Shown here: positions 9,501 to 21,376 of the stretch, piece by piece
Numbering within the stretch: the stretch's first letter is position 1
Layout of the letters: every line of letters begins with the position of its first letter
Assembly (NCBI RefSeq): GCF_018873765.1
Contig: NC_057920.1
Span: forward strand, 10,429,307 to 10,493,306
Direction: 5' to 3'
Origin: Telopea speciosissima
Taxonomy: Eukaryota; Streptophyta; Magnoliopsida; Proteales; Proteaceae
DNA length: 64,000 nt
Program-made: the position numbers and the translations under genes
The notes under the pieces: model-generated
The model's input: only the letters and a program-made list of their open reading frames with translations
The model's database searches: none
Told to the model about the DNA's origin: nothing

Positions 9501-12436
9501 GAGAGGTAATCCGGCGCATCAACTTTTCATCCGGTTTAGTGCCGGTTACGCGACGCACGGCGCATACGATTCAACATGACATTCAACATAATTTCTTCAT
9601 AAATGTATATAGTGTTCGGGGTTCCGGCACCGGTACCCACCGGCACCGAGACCCATCAAGGTACAACATTACCAATCAACATTATAACAAATAGATATAA
9701 AATTATGCAATATGCGCAAACATGCTTATTAATTATAATGATTACATAATATATATTGCAATAATAATAACAAGCCCAAACGACCAAACCCACTCACAAC
9801 GTATACGCCAAGCACCAAGATTATCAGTTGTCGCCTCGATCAAGCAAAAAGCCACAAAAGAGAATATTTTAACCTATACAAAGAGTGAAATAAGGTTAAA
9901 CGAGCGAAGGGAACGGATCCCCAAAAGGTCTCCCATAAACACTTAAGTATAAGGTTTCAGGAACGAAGTGGTTGCAGGAGTGGTTTCATGCCAAAATTCT
10001 GCAACCACATGTAAATCCTAGGAAACCGGGGGTTCGGGACAGTTTTAGTCAAGGTCGGATGCAGATGTGGTTTCAGAAAACTGAAACCGAGTGTAAATCC
10101 GACCTTCACAGGGGCTCAGGACAATTTTGGTCAAGGTCGGATGCGGATGTGGTTTCGTAAAATCGAAACCGAGTGTAAATCCGACCTTCACGAGAATCCT
10201 TCTCGGGAAGGTAATTTCAGGGTGGTTTCTTGCAGGTCTGAACCCACATGTAAACCCTCACACCTTCAGGTCCAAAATCCGAAGGATTCCCCTCCAAGGA
10301 CCCCATTTCAAGTGGTTTTAAAGCTCAAGGACTTCTAGGAAACTCCATCCTAAGCTCATTAGGGTCCAACCTTAAATCTCTCAAATGGCAATGAGAACCC
10401 TCACATTAGAGCTCATAATGGAGTGAAATAACTCCACCATAGCTTGGCTTTAATGCTCCATCGACTCCCTAGGTTCCAAGAGAGATCTAGGTCAATCTCT
10501 CCCATTACCCAACCCCTTTTAAAATCCAAAATAGAAGAAGGAAGAAGCTTACCTACCCCCAAGATGAGAGCTCCACGATTTATGGCCCAAGAGATGGGGT
10601 CTCCACCTTCCTCCAAGCCTCTCTCTCCTTCCTCTTTCTCTTCCTCTCCTCTTTCTCTCCTCTTTCTCTCCTCCACGATTTAGGGTAGAAGAGAATGATG
10701 AAGGAGAAGTGATGTTCTCTCTCTCCCTCATGGACTCATTTATAATAAATGGGTATTTGGGTACCTCTAGTCAAATGGGTCATGAGGCTTAATGGGTCAA
10801 CCCATTAGTTCCATGTGGGTAAGTGGATGGAATAACCCATCATTGGGTCAATAGGTTAAATGGGCCTGCCCACAACCTTAATTAGGGAAAAGCCCATTCT
10901 TAGATGGGTTCATAAGAGATGGGTATAAGTCCCCAATGTACTTCCTAAAGGTACGTGGGACCCGAACTTAAATTATTCCCTTCTCTCATGAAATAGCTCG
11001 AGCGGTTCAAGCCCGGACCCGCACTTCGAGGTTACCAAGGGAAGAATAATTAATAAGTCTTGAGGCTAGAACTTACCTTTCCCCTGTCATGGTTTATTAC
11101 CCATGACCCCGAACAGCTTCGCCACGGCAATGCTAAGCTCATCACCGAACGAAATATCCAACTGAGGTGACGGTCCAGGATGCTCTCTCCTGAACTCCTC
11201 GCTTCCCGGGCTGGTACTTGGAGGGTAATCGACGAAGTCGCCGTCAACGAACTTTCCCCACTGGCGGTTGAGGAATCTTTCCTCCACAGGCAAACCCGTG
11301 TTGTGGTCAACGATTTTGTAGCTAGGTTTGACCATCATGGAGAACAGGTCACCAGCATACATGGCAGCGGTATCTACACGTCACGAGAAGAAATGATATT
11401 TAATTATATCCCGGGGTACGGGTATAACACTCCCATTCTCTGATTAATACATCCAACACCCATTAGAGGGTTGGGCACTGACATCCAATTCAAAAATATA
11501 AGCAATTTTGATAGAAAGATAGCCCAATAATATATGAAGACACATCTAGCATCTCAAATAACCGATGTGAGACTATAGCTCAATAACTCTCAACACCATC
11601 CCTATTATGCTTTAACTTTGTGTAACCTACTGTTAAGGCTCAGTTTCAATTTTACAAAAGAGTCAGCTTGAGCCCAGCTCAAAACTCATCAATCAACCCA
11701 AGTAATTAAATGGTCCTTACGCCTGGATGATTTGTTCTGCATATTTCCCTAATGTTTATTATTAGGTAAGCTATACATAATACATGTGAGTATGGAAGCA
11801 TTGATGCAGTTAGGAATGGCGAGTGCGTTAGAGACGTTGTGCGGGCAAGCATTTGGAGCAGGACAGCTTACGATGTTGGGTATTTACCTGCAGCGATCAT
11901 GGGTCATTTCATTTTGCACTGCTCTTGTTTTAGTTCCTTTGTATGTGTTCTCTCCTCCCATTCTCAAGCTTCTAGGCGAGAACACTGAGATTGCTGATGC
12001 CACTGGTTAGTACTCTCTCACCTTCACCCTCTCTCCAACTTGCCATAGACAAACATAACAGTCAAAACCCTTTTCTTTTTTGGGTGTAGGGAAGTTTGCC
12101 ATTTACATTCTTCCCCAATTGTTTGCATATTCCGTAAATTACCCAATACAGAAGTTTTTACAGGCTCAGAGGAAAGTGATGGTAATGGCTTGGGTGTCAG
12201 GAACAGTTATGGTGATACATGTATTTGTTAGTTGGTTGCTCATATTGAAGATTGATTTGGGTTTAGTTGGTGCTGCCATTGCCCTTGACTTGTCATGGTG
12301 GCTGATCGTCCTTGGTCATTTGATCTACATTTTAGTGGGGAATACTGATAGAGCTTGGACTGGTTTCTCTTTTCTAGCATTTAAAGACCTCTATGGCTTT
12401 GTGAAGCTTTCTTTGGCTTCTGGTGTAATGATATGG

Positions 12437-12468
<32 letters not shown>

Positions 12469-13626
12469 GGTTTTATTGCTGCTCTTCCTTATATGGGTTT
12501 TGTTCCATGATGGCAGTTTGGAATTTTGGTACTTGATGTTGCTGATAGTTATAACAGGATATTTGAAGAACCCATTAGTAACAGTTGATGCCCTATCTAT
12601 CTGGTAAGAATGTATAAAGTAGTACTGTTAGCTTCATTCATCTAATGGTAAATTGGTAATGGATTTTCCAACAGAATATTAATACTAAATATTGTTCATA
12701 TTCCAATTTTTTGCAGCATGAACATAAGAGGCTGGAATGCCATGATTGGACTTGGACTCAATGCGGCAATAAGGTTGTGTACACTTATATGAAGTTAATT
12801 AATGAAATAGTAGGGTTTGAAATCCTTCAATAATATTTTCTATTTTCGTTTAAAATCGCATAAAAAGCGTGAGAGTATCCAACGAACTAGGAGCCGGTAA
12901 TCCTCGAGCAGCAAAATTTGCAGTGATTGTGGTTTCTGCAATGTCCATGGCCATAGCAGTGGTTTACATGACAATAATCTTGGCAACCAGAGACTATTTT
13001 CCTCGTCTTTTCACCAACAGTGTTGAAGTGATGAAAGAAGTCATCAAGATTGCACCTTTGCTAGCAGTTACTGTGCTTATAAATGGACTTCAAATAGTCA
13101 TATCTGGTAAGTATGAATGAGCTTCAATTTCAATTCATACACTACTTCAAATTAAAATCTGATTTGTTTTCAATTTCCCAGGTGTTGCTGTTGGAGCTGG
13201 ATGGCAAGCACTGGTAGCATATATCAACATTGGGTGCTATTATATAGTTGGACTACCCACCGGCCTACTTCTGGGGTTTAAATTTGATTATGGGGTTGAG
13301 GTGAAACACCAGAACATGATCTAGAAAAAAATGCATTACTACTGGAGCGAAATCAAATTTTAATCTTTCTAAAATTCTCTTTTGAGTTGCAGGGTATTTG
13401 GGGAGGGATGATTGGGGGCATTGTTATGCAAACCATAATCTTAGTAATAGTTACTTCACGCACCAATTGGAACAAGGAGGTGATCATATTAATAAACATT
13501 TCCAAGACTAGATTATGTGATTTGGATTTGGATTTGGCTGAGAAGAAATGGATTTTTACAAACTATTGTTCAACTGACTTGCAGGCTTCAGAAGCAGAGA
13601 GCCGTGTTAGACAATGGGGAGGATAA
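6501..13626 (+). CDS. MATE efflux transporter, DETOXIFICATION type
   Basis: Nine-exon gene for a 474-residue multidrug and toxic compound extrusion protein, a 12-helix antiporter that moves secondary metabolites across the vacuolar or plasma membrane using a cation gradient. Exons: 6501-6758, 11810-12005, 12090-12435, 12517-12603, 12717-12773, 12874-13106, 13182-13300, 13393-13479, 13585-13626 (1425 nt, open throughout). Diagnostic blocks are [15 protein letters not shown] in exon 1, [19 protein letters not shown] in exon 2, [20 protein letters not shown] in exon 3, CMNIRGW across exons 4-5, VSNELGAG at the start of exon 6 and GVAVGAGWQ at exon 7. It most resembles the DTX27-29 branch by eye. 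It ends at WGG and lacks the short tail seen in many relatives. Intron 1 is 5051 bp because of insertions; intron 3 is only 81 bp, in frame and stop-free. The exon 6 acceptor has a poor pyrimidine tract. Family and structure firm; substrate unknown. Confidence 0.9.
6935..7104 (+). mobile_element. Au-type SINE with 15-bp target duplication
   Basis: Short interspersed element of the plant Au family. Its 5' part resembles tRNA, with CCTTGGTGCAAC and, as the B-box region, AGCAATTCGAGTCTGG. The body has the Au hallmarks AAGGCTGCATACATTATGAC and CACTGGGTACACCC, and the end is a short T run. The sequence ATGCAACTCTAAGGG occurs at 6920-6934 and again at 7105-7119, a perfect 15-bp target-site duplication. 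It sits in sense orientation in MATE intron 1. Confidence 0.92.
7806..8456. repeat. GGGCCGGG-rich repeat relic, hAT-like
   Basis: The segment is packed with alternating CCCAACCC, GGGTTGGG and GGGCCGGG tracts on both sides of an A/T-rich centre. It ends near CTTAAACCCCTA and starts near TAGGTCAGAGTGAAAC, which loosely suits hAT-like termini. No target duplication was found. Confidence 0.35.
8579..11429 (+). mobile_element. Solo LTR, 2.85 kb
   Basis: It begins TGTCACGCCCC and ends GGGTATAACA, that is TG...CA, and is flanked by CTCCC at 8574-8578 and 11430-11434. No second LTR, primer site or polymerase region is present, so it is read as a solo LTR left by recombination. The length and TGTCACG start would suit a Ty3/gypsy (Del/Tekay-like) element, which is an inference. 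The left flank is a CT-rich tract, so the 5-bp match carries limited weight. Confidence 0.7.
9968..10260. repeat. 82-bp tandem repeat inside the solo LTR
   Basis: Two clear units start at 10049 and 10131 (TCAAGGTCGGATGC...), with diverged units before and after. Each unit contains two nested inverted repeats: GGTCGGA...TCCGACC and GGTTTC...GAAACC. Confidence 0.7.
12437..12463 (+). repeat. CT microsatellite at MATE intron 3 donor
   Basis: A (CT)n run begins directly at the 5' splice site ATATG|GTCTCTCT. Intron 3 (12436-12516) is 81 nt, has no in-frame stop and so can be retained without breaking the frame, adding 27 residues. Confidence 0.75.
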
Positions 13627-13996
13627 GCAGAAGAGGGCCGGGAAGTATAACATAGATTAAAGTTTCAATTACTACTGAAGATACATGGAGATAATTTCAT
13701 AATTCTTGTAGCATTTTTCTCAAATTCTACCTAATGAGAACACTTTATTCTATGAAAGCCTTTGTATCTGTAATTAATCTGTACTTGCTTTCTTAGCTCA
13801 TTTATTGGTTTTGATTTAAGCGATTTGGTTCAATTTCAATAAACGATTTTGATTTGAAATTAACACTCTTAAGGGACCAACCGGTTTAATGCCTTGGTTC
13901 AAAGGGGGTATATATGTCATTTCAATATAGCATTACCTGCTCTAAGCAACCGGAAATCACACCTGAGAAGTTCCCACAAAAAAAAAAACAGAGGAG
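13627..13996. other. MATE 3' end and RPS9 promoter
   Basis: The 370-bp gap between the two genes holds the MATE 3' untranslated region, probably to about 13800, and the short RPS9 promoter and leader. No TATA box stands out near the RPS9 start. Confidence 0.5.
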
Positions 13997-16381
13997 ATGG
14001 CTATTTCTCTCTCCTCCCTCACGTCTTCCTTCTCTTCTCTATCGTTCTCTTCCCAGATGTCTCAGACACCATACAACCTATGCTTCTCTCGAGCCAAATC
14101 TTTCCCATTCTGCCTTACTTTCAAAACCCTAGACCTCGTCATAGCCGCCTCCGGTGCTGCCGTCGCTTCGCCGGTTGATTTGGAGAAGACAAACCTTGAA
14201 AAGTACATTAAGTCCAGGCTCCCTGGTGGTTTTGCAGCTCAGACAGTAATTGGAACCGGTCGACGGAAATGCGCCATTGCTCGCGTCGTTCTACTGGAAG
14301 GAAGTGGCAAAATTATTATCAATTACCGTGACGCCAAGGTACCAACTACTCTACTGTTTTCCTTGTCATTGTCATTAGGGTTTTTGTTTTCTTTTTCCTG
14401 GAATTCTGTTTGCTGCAAGTTTTTAGGTGTCTGTCATGGACTAAAAGAGTTGTGTCTGGTGCCTGGACTCTAAACCCTGAACTCGTTACTATCAGTTCTT
14501 TCGGTAAGTTAGGTCTAAAGTAGTATCTGTATATAGGTGTTATATTGATGCACCTCACCTCTAAGAAATCTTATAATTGTCAAATTGAACCTAGACATGA
14601 CTCCTTCTTGGTCATAATAACTCCGCACGTCGGAGAAGCTTACAATCCTCAAATTTTAGCTTGTCATTACACAAAGCCTCAAGAGAAATAGAAAAGAAAC
14701 TCAAAGAAAGCAGCAGAAAAGCTATTGCCAATGCAAATGTGTTTGATTTCTCATAATAGGGAAACAACAGAAATGCACTTGCTGTGACTGTTGGAATCTT
14801 CTGTGATACAGAAATTCAATATGTAGGAATCAGCTGCAAAATCACTTATAGGAAACAAACTCCATTCTCACAAGTCTACTGGTTGATTGTAATCCTAGAT
14901 CCGTGAAGTCAGGGCTGACATAATCCAAATGTTGTTATTGAATAAGACAATAACAAAGCATTAAAGGACAATCTGCCAAATACAAAGCACAGAAGAGATG
15001 AGGAGAGCTGGGGAGAAGAGATTAAAAGACAAAACCTTGTTTTTAAAATAAACTATGAGAACTAAATATTTCTTTTGAACAATCATTATGTCATGTCCAT
15101 GTCCTCTTTATATATTAAATTTTCAAGTTTCTCAATGCCACATTCATTGCATTCTGTACTCATGTGTGTGTCACATTCATATGATATACTTCCATTCTCA
15201 ATGTATAATTCATTTCCACATAGTGTGAGTGCCATGTTCTTATCCATCTTCATTACTGCTATGGAATATAACATCTTAGATCCAGCAATTTACAGGATGG
15301 GTAACCCTTTAATTAATTTGTCGTGATAATTCAGAGAGTTCAATAAAAAAAATTGTATAAGGAAGGATCCATGAAGTATGCGATTGATAGTTATCGGTAT
15401 TATCCATGTTTCCCCCCAGCTGGTTAATCCATCATTTCTAGCCTTGACTTATGATGCTATGATTTCCTTGGGATCTTTTAAGTTGAGACTTTGAGAGCTT
15501 GAATTTTTTTCACATCATTGTAGCTGAAGGATGTAGGTAAAAGTTGCAGGCTTGTTTAGGCTTATTTACCTAGAGCACATCCATGATCATTTAGGCTAAA
15601 AAGATGAAAGAAAAAGGATAGAAAGTGTACAAATTCAATCTGTTTTCGGTATGACCTAGAGAATGGATCCTTGAAAAAAAGGAAAACAACAATCTTCAGC
15701 CACCTATTAGTAATGCCTATTAAATGTTACACTATGTTTAAACTAGCCTTAGCCTCCACATGCAGTGTTGTCCATGCAATTTTTCTAAAACTGAAAGTTA
15801 TTTTATTCATCTAACTATTTACAGTAATGCTAGAGTGCATGACACTGGACAGAGGTGAAAAAGTCAATGTGGCACTAAATAATGCAAATTCTGTATTATA
15901 GCAGTTAATCATGAATGAGAGTGTTGTAGTCAATCACCATTGCAGTAGTGCTTAAATTTGAACATTCTTCTTCCAAATTATATTGATAAGGCCTTACATA
16001 TCTTCTAAAAAAAATAAATCTTTTTCTTTGATCAGTTTTTTCGTGGTTTTGTTATGATTGGATCCTTGATGTTGGATCCTTGATGTTGTGCAGGAATATC
16101 TTCAAGGAAATCCATTATGGCTACAATATGTCAAAATCCCAATGGTAACTTTAGGATATGAAAATAGCTATGATGTGTTTGTTAAAGCTCATGGGGGTGG
16201 TCTTTCTGGTCAGTCCCAGGCAATCTCTCTTGGCATAGCTCGGGCTTTGTTGAAAGTAAGTGAGAACCACAGAGTGCCTCTTAGAAAGGAAGGCCTTCTA
16301 ACTAGAGACTCAAGAGTGGTCGAGAGGAAGAAAGCAGGTCTCAAGAAGGCTCGAAAAGCTCCACAGTACTCAAAACGTTGA
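13997..16381 (+). CDS. RPS9: 30S ribosomal protein S9, chloroplastic
   Basis: Nuclear gene for plastid ribosomal protein bS9, a component of the 30S small subunit. Exons are 13997-14338 and 16094-16381 (630 nt, 209 residues), joined at GCCAAG|GTACCA and GTGCAG|GAATAT in phase 0. The first 50-odd residues are Ser/Thr-rich with few acids, as expected of a chloroplast transit peptide. The mature part starts near the [20 protein letters not shown] block and includes [20 protein letters not shown]. The S9 signature [19 protein letters not shown] is in exon 2. The C-terminus RKAPQYSKR is the highly conserved tail that reaches the decoding site. The length matches the family (about 208 residues in Arabidopsis). 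The 1755-bp intron shows no mobile element I can name. No defects seen. Confidence 0.95.
14339..16093 (+). other. RPS9 intron
   Basis: The intron has GT-AG ends. I see no gene or complete repeat inside it. Open frames at 15075-15326 and on the opposite strand are incidental. Confidence 0.6.
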
Positions 16382-17786
16382 GGTTGGAACTCAGTATACT
16401 CATCTTTGTAGATTTTTTTGGGCCATGTTTGTTTGGCTACTCAAACATTTATTCTCCTTGGTATGTTCCTTTGGTTGCTCTGTGATTTCAATCTGGACTG
16501 TGATTCTGTCTCTTGTAGTAAATGTTTACTCTGTAAAAATTCTTAGTTTGTGTACATTGAAATAAAGGTTTTCCCTTGAAATCTTCAAACATGCCACAAT
16601 ATGTTGGTCTGGGAGGGCCTTTTGTGGGTACATAATATATGCACCATAGTGTAAGAGCTACTAGTGCTATTTTAGTAACGTGCACCTTTTATATGTTAAG
16701 AAGATCGCTGAGACAGAGATTTTCAATACATTTTCAATGCAATGCAGATACTCTTCCCCCCAAAAAAACTGATTCATGCTTAACTTTATGAGAAGCCATT
16801 TCTTTCTGCTCGTTAAAATAAATCATTGACTGTCCAAAGTACAAAAAAGAAGGCCGTAGTGCCAGTGTTTTAGAAGAGAAGTGCTTGGCAGTTTCCTGGA
16901 CCAGTTTTTAAGACTGGTCTCTAGCACAAAAAATGCACTGTTAATTTATCTATTGTCCTGAATCCTGGTCAACCAATTAATCCCAGCTGATAGTTTTCCT
17001 ATGCTGAAAATTGGCATGGTCAGATGATGCACAACCATTTGAACTCCCAAGAGAGTTTTTCTATACTGAAATTTGGCATGGTCAGATGATGCATAACCAT
17101 TTGAACTCCAATTTTCCTTCGGAGCCTCTTATTCAAGTGCTTTCTTTACCTTTCAAATGAACTAGTTGGGATGAATAGCTAAGAGCATGTCAGGCATAAA
17201 CAATCTCATTGGTAAAACCTTTCTTGATTCAGCAAATGGGAAGTTGTCACATTTTAGAACTAGAGGGCGGCCGTATATTGGGGTCACAATATTTTGCATG
17301 ACCTGTCTGGCAATTGTATCCTACCTGAATTTAATTAAGATCAAACAAGAAAGCTCTGCCCAAATCTTGGTCTGGAGGATCAGATTCAACCAGTTTGGAT
17401 CTGGGGCTATTCAGATGATGTCACCTGGTTGTGCAGGATTTTGAAATGTTCCGAGTAATGCCTGATGGAGTTTGAGTTGAGGACTAGCTTAGTCAGTTTT
17501 GGTTGTGATATTTACTAATATGTTTCAAGCTCATTTTTTTAGATGCTTCTCATGAATCAATTTGCGACCTTTCTGATGGATTCAATAAGAATAACTCACT
17601 TTCTCATCTCTGCCACCAAGTCTTCAGTTTGACTAGTGAAGGATCTTGTTTTCCTCCTTGTCCATTTAAATTGTGGGGAAGGGGTCGGGTTCTGGGTTAT
17701 TCAGATTTAGAGTTTAAACAGCTATCAATTAAGATCTTGTGTTATTTGGGACCAGAGGCATTGTTAAGATAGAATCAGAATGAAGC
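16382..17786. other. Intergenic after RPS9
   Basis: The RPS9 3' untranslated region is followed by A/T-rich DNA with no recognised gene. It includes a 62-bp tandem duplication at 16993-17116. Confidence 0.55.
16993..17116. repeat. 62-bp tandem duplication
   Basis: Two consecutive units carry GGCATGGTCAGATGATGC at a 62-bp spacing and differ by only a few bases, indicating a fairly recent duplication. Confidence 0.7.
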
Positions 17787-17794
17787 ATTCTATA

Positions 17795-18291
17795 TAGGGA
17801 TGTAAATGGATGCCGAAAATCTGTGTTCGAACCTGTTTAGGGGTTCCCGAATCTGAAATTTTGGTTTTCGAAAAATATCATCCGCCCAAAAGATAATTGG
17901 ATTCGGATTCAGATTTGGATAGTTTCATTCGGATTGGATAATATCTAGATAATTAACTATCCGATAGTAAAATGTGATTAGTTTAATGTTTTTGTAAAAG
18001 CATATGATATTATATTACCCTTATTATTCATACTTTTATAAGGATGTATAATTTGGTAATTGGAGTCGGTAATCGGAAATCCATCATTGATATAGGTTAG
18101 ATTCGTTTACTAATTGGGTAGTTGGATTGGATAATACCTGGATATCCGATAAACTCTTGAATTTGGATATGATATTAATTTTTTAAATTTCGTCGGATCT
18201 CAAATCAGATACAAATATGTCATTCGGTAAAAGGGATTCGGATTCGAATAATAGTAAATCCGATCCGAATTCGAATTCATTTATATCCCTA
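17795..18291. mobile_element. hAT-type MITE, 497 bp
   Basis: Non-autonomous DNA transposon. Its left end TAGGGATGTAAATG matches the right end CATTTATATCCCTA as a terminal inverted repeat with one mismatch. The 8-bp ATTCTATA flanks it at 17787-17794 and 18292-18299, the duplication length of hAT transposases. The interior is A/T-rich with scattered GGATTCGGAT motifs and no transposase. Confidence 0.88.
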
Positions 18292-18904
18292 ATTCTATAC
18301 ACCGCTGAGAAGGGTAAAATAGAAATAGAAAATATGGTGAAAACTAATTTGACACCTCTCTTGGTGTCATCAAGAATAATTCTTTTTTTCAATGAAAGTA
18401 AATCCTATCATTCCAAAGGGATAATGATAATTCTTGAAAATAACATAATAATGATAAGACCTTTTTTCAACAAAAAATAATGATAAGTCCTTTCAAAATA
18501 TTTTAAAATTAATTTTTTTATCTCTAATTTAAATAACTTTTAGGAATAAAACAAAGATAATTAAAAAAAGATTATAACTTCTCACTTAACCACCTTGATG
18601 ACAAACTAAGTGTACTCATAAATCAAATATGGGAATATTGACCTGTCAATTATCTTTTTAAAGTCTTCTATTTTATAGAGTGTATTTTGGCAGTAGCTTA
18701 ATGTATTCCCACCAATTTTGCACCCTACCTATAGATAGTTAAGGTTGTAGTGGAAATAACCACATTTACCAAAAAAAAATGTAACGAGACCCGGGTCGCT
18801 CTGCCCTGATAGGAACTCTCCCACCTTCTTAAACATTTATCAAAAACAAATTCCCTCTTACACTACCCTGGTAGGAACCCTCTCCCTATAAATGTAGAAT
18901 TTTT

Positions 18905-19020
18905 ATCTCCTCCAATTCTGACACCCTCCAATTCCCTGTCCAGGCAGTGGATAAGTGGTCATTTCAGCTCCTATGTGAGGGATTGGAGGGGAATTGGAGG
19001 GTGTCAGAATTGGAGGTGAT
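18905..19020. repeat. Foldback element, 31-bp arms
   Basis: The arms at about 18905-18935 and 18990-19020 are inverted repeats that differ at one position (core CTCCAATTCTGACACCCTCC). The 55-bp spacer contains AGTGGTCATTTCAGC, the core also seen in other foldbacks of the window. No target duplication is clear. Confidence 0.7.
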
Positions 19021-19295
19021 AATGAGGAGACCCGAAAGGGGTTTATTAAAAGGCTAAAATTGAAATTTGACATGGAGCTCAACAAAATTTAATCACATCA
19101 GCCTCGCACGTCGCTCTAACCGGTGGGCCTGAAAGAAAGGTTCCTTCACGGGGCCAAATAGTAAATAACATTTTCCATAGGACCCGTTTTCCTTCACCCA
19201 CACCGAAGGATCTTTTGTTCACTACTTGGCTTGAGGGTGCTTGGGTGGGTCCATGTGACATTTTCAATCCCATACTGTGGAAGAAGGGGAAACTG

Positions 19296-19488
19296 ATCCT
19301 CTCCAATTCCCTAAAGCTCGGTAGTACGGCAGTGCCATGTGGAGATGCCAACAGGTGGCAACTCGGACATTCAACAGTCGAAACACATTGACTATGTTGA
19401 GCTCGGACCGTTGGATGTCCGAGCTATCACATGTCGGCATTCCCACCTAGTACTGTCGTACTGCCGAGCTTTAGGAATTTGAGAGGAT
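19296..19488. repeat. Foldback element, about 37-bp arms
   Basis: The left end ATCCTCTCCAATTCCCTAAA is mirrored at the right end by ATCCTCTCAAATTCCTAAAG on the other strand, and both continue into GCTCGG-AGTAC. An internal GCTCGGACCGTTGGATGTCC stretch recurs in part near 190-230. The window's last 70 bp (63937 on) start with the same ATCCTCTCCAATT. Confidence 0.65.
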
Positions 19489-21376
19489 AATAATCCGAAA
19501 GGAGGTGAGGGAGTAATTAAGAGTTACGATAGTGGATGATAACTCCTCCACAAGTGAAGAAAATTTTACTTTTTCTTTTTAAGGAAAAAGTTTTCCTCCA
19601 CCCATAGAGGACAGTCAACTAACCATAGGTGGAGGGAAACTCGTTCCTTTCTTTAATGGGGAAGAAATCGTTGTTTGATCGTGCCTCATTTGCACCAACA
19701 TCAATGACTAAATGAGGTTTTTCAATTATTATTAAGAAAAAAAATAAGGTTTTTTAGTTCATCCGGGGTTGAGCGGTAATTCCACGTGCTCCTGGGTCTA
19801 AGTATTTTTTCTTTCGATTTTACCTCTTTGATCCCCGTAGGGTTCAACCACCCATCTAGGATCATTATTACACACCCTATTATGGTTGTCAGAAATTTGT
19901 TCCGATCTATGTAAGTTTTTAATTCACCCCAAAAATATAAATTAAAAATCTTCCAAACATGAGAAGCGGTGATCTACCTGACCAAAGGAAGTTTACCATA
20001 TCAACTCAATCGGAATTTTAAACGAACATTGACCTGTCAACCTAATGAAGGAAGAAGTGGGCCCAATATAATTTTTTTATTTGGTAAGAGGCCCAATTCA
20101 ATTTAAAGCAGGTATATATGACGCCTATAAAATGAATTTATTTTAGAGAAGAGAGATTGTATTGTGCATGTGCACTTGACTAATTTACCCCTCTAATGTT
20201 AAATGGAAACTGTGAATAATATATGACATAATAATGAGATGTTTCAATAATGCTTTTTTTTTTTTTTTTTTTAGTAAGATGATTTTCGTTTCAATTTAAA
20301 AAGTGATGGGATGCCAATTGAATGATCATGATCCAATTGATTAGACCACAATGCAATACAATGAATACGATAGATAAGGGTATTGAGAGGGCAAAAATGT
20401 CAAAAAAACTATGTAAGGATATGTAGTTTGATAAAAACCAAACCCAATTTTGAGTAATCTTGTAAAGAAGAAAAAAAAATAAAAAAAAAAATCGTTCTAC
20501 GATACACCGCGGTAGAAAACCACTAGGATTAGAATCTTTAAGATGGTTAAGTTAAGGCCATATCTCTCTTTCCATTAGAGTAAGGGGTGGGTCAGGGTCA
20601 CCTGCACGTTTGACGCGTGAACGGGTATAACTGTTTTCTATTTTAAATTTTTTTTTTTTTTTAGTAAGAATTTCAATTTTAATTTAGAAACACACAAAAG
20701 GAATGGAAAGAAAAAGGCAAGAAGCTTTTTAATTAAGGAGCCGCAAAGTCTTTCCTGAATTGTTTAGGGTTAGTTACCTTTTTAGTAGCCACTCAGATGA
20801 CGGGGTTACTAGTCTTTTAGTAACGGTGCGATATATTCGCCGTTAAATAGATATCGTATCGGACCCACCAGTTTACCCCAAATCTAAAATATGAGATTAG
20901 GAATTAATGTGAGATTAATATTACAAGTCTTATATATTCCATAATCCATATCCCTATTTAAATACTCAATTAAATTTAAATAATTAACCCTTTTTTCCTC
21001 GCTTCATATTCCTTTCCTTTTCTTCTGCGTTTTCTCACTTCATATTCCCAAATCCCAATCGGTTTATTTTCCAACTCTTTTTCTGTTTTTTTTTTTTTTT
21101 TTTTCCCATTTTTAATTATTTTAGTCTGTTAGGAAGCTGAACTCAGTCACACCCAAACTTCTTCGCAAAAGAGAAACTACTATTTTTACTAGTTCTTCTT
21201 TTGCTTCGTTTACAAGTTCTTTCTTTCTTCTACCAGGGAAAAACCTACAAGAATCTGCAGCGATCATTCCCTAAAATTTACTCATTCTCTGTAATCTGAT
21301 AGTTCTAAATCCTTGCAATCGTGAATTTCTCTATCGCTTATTTCTTGATCATTGTCTTTTATCTGGTTTCCTTTCG
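19489..21376. other. Intergenic, promoter of the RBR ligase
   Basis: No gene seen. It contains a worn inverted repeat at about 19580-19655 (TTTTCCTCCACCCATAG with its mirror CATAGGTGGAGGGAAA) and several T runs. The last 300 bp are T/C-rich and probably hold the 5' leader of the downstream gene. Confidence 0.55.

Larger units (their letters stand above)
6759..11809 (+). other. MATE intron 1, expanded by insertions
   Basis: A 5.05-kb intron between ATG|GTAATC and TGCAG|TTAGGA. It contains an Au SINE (6935-7104), a CCC/GGG-rich repeat relic (about 7806-8456) and a solo LTR (8579-11429). These three account for about 3.7 kb. Open frames inside it belong to the repeats and are not genes. Confidence 0.8.
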
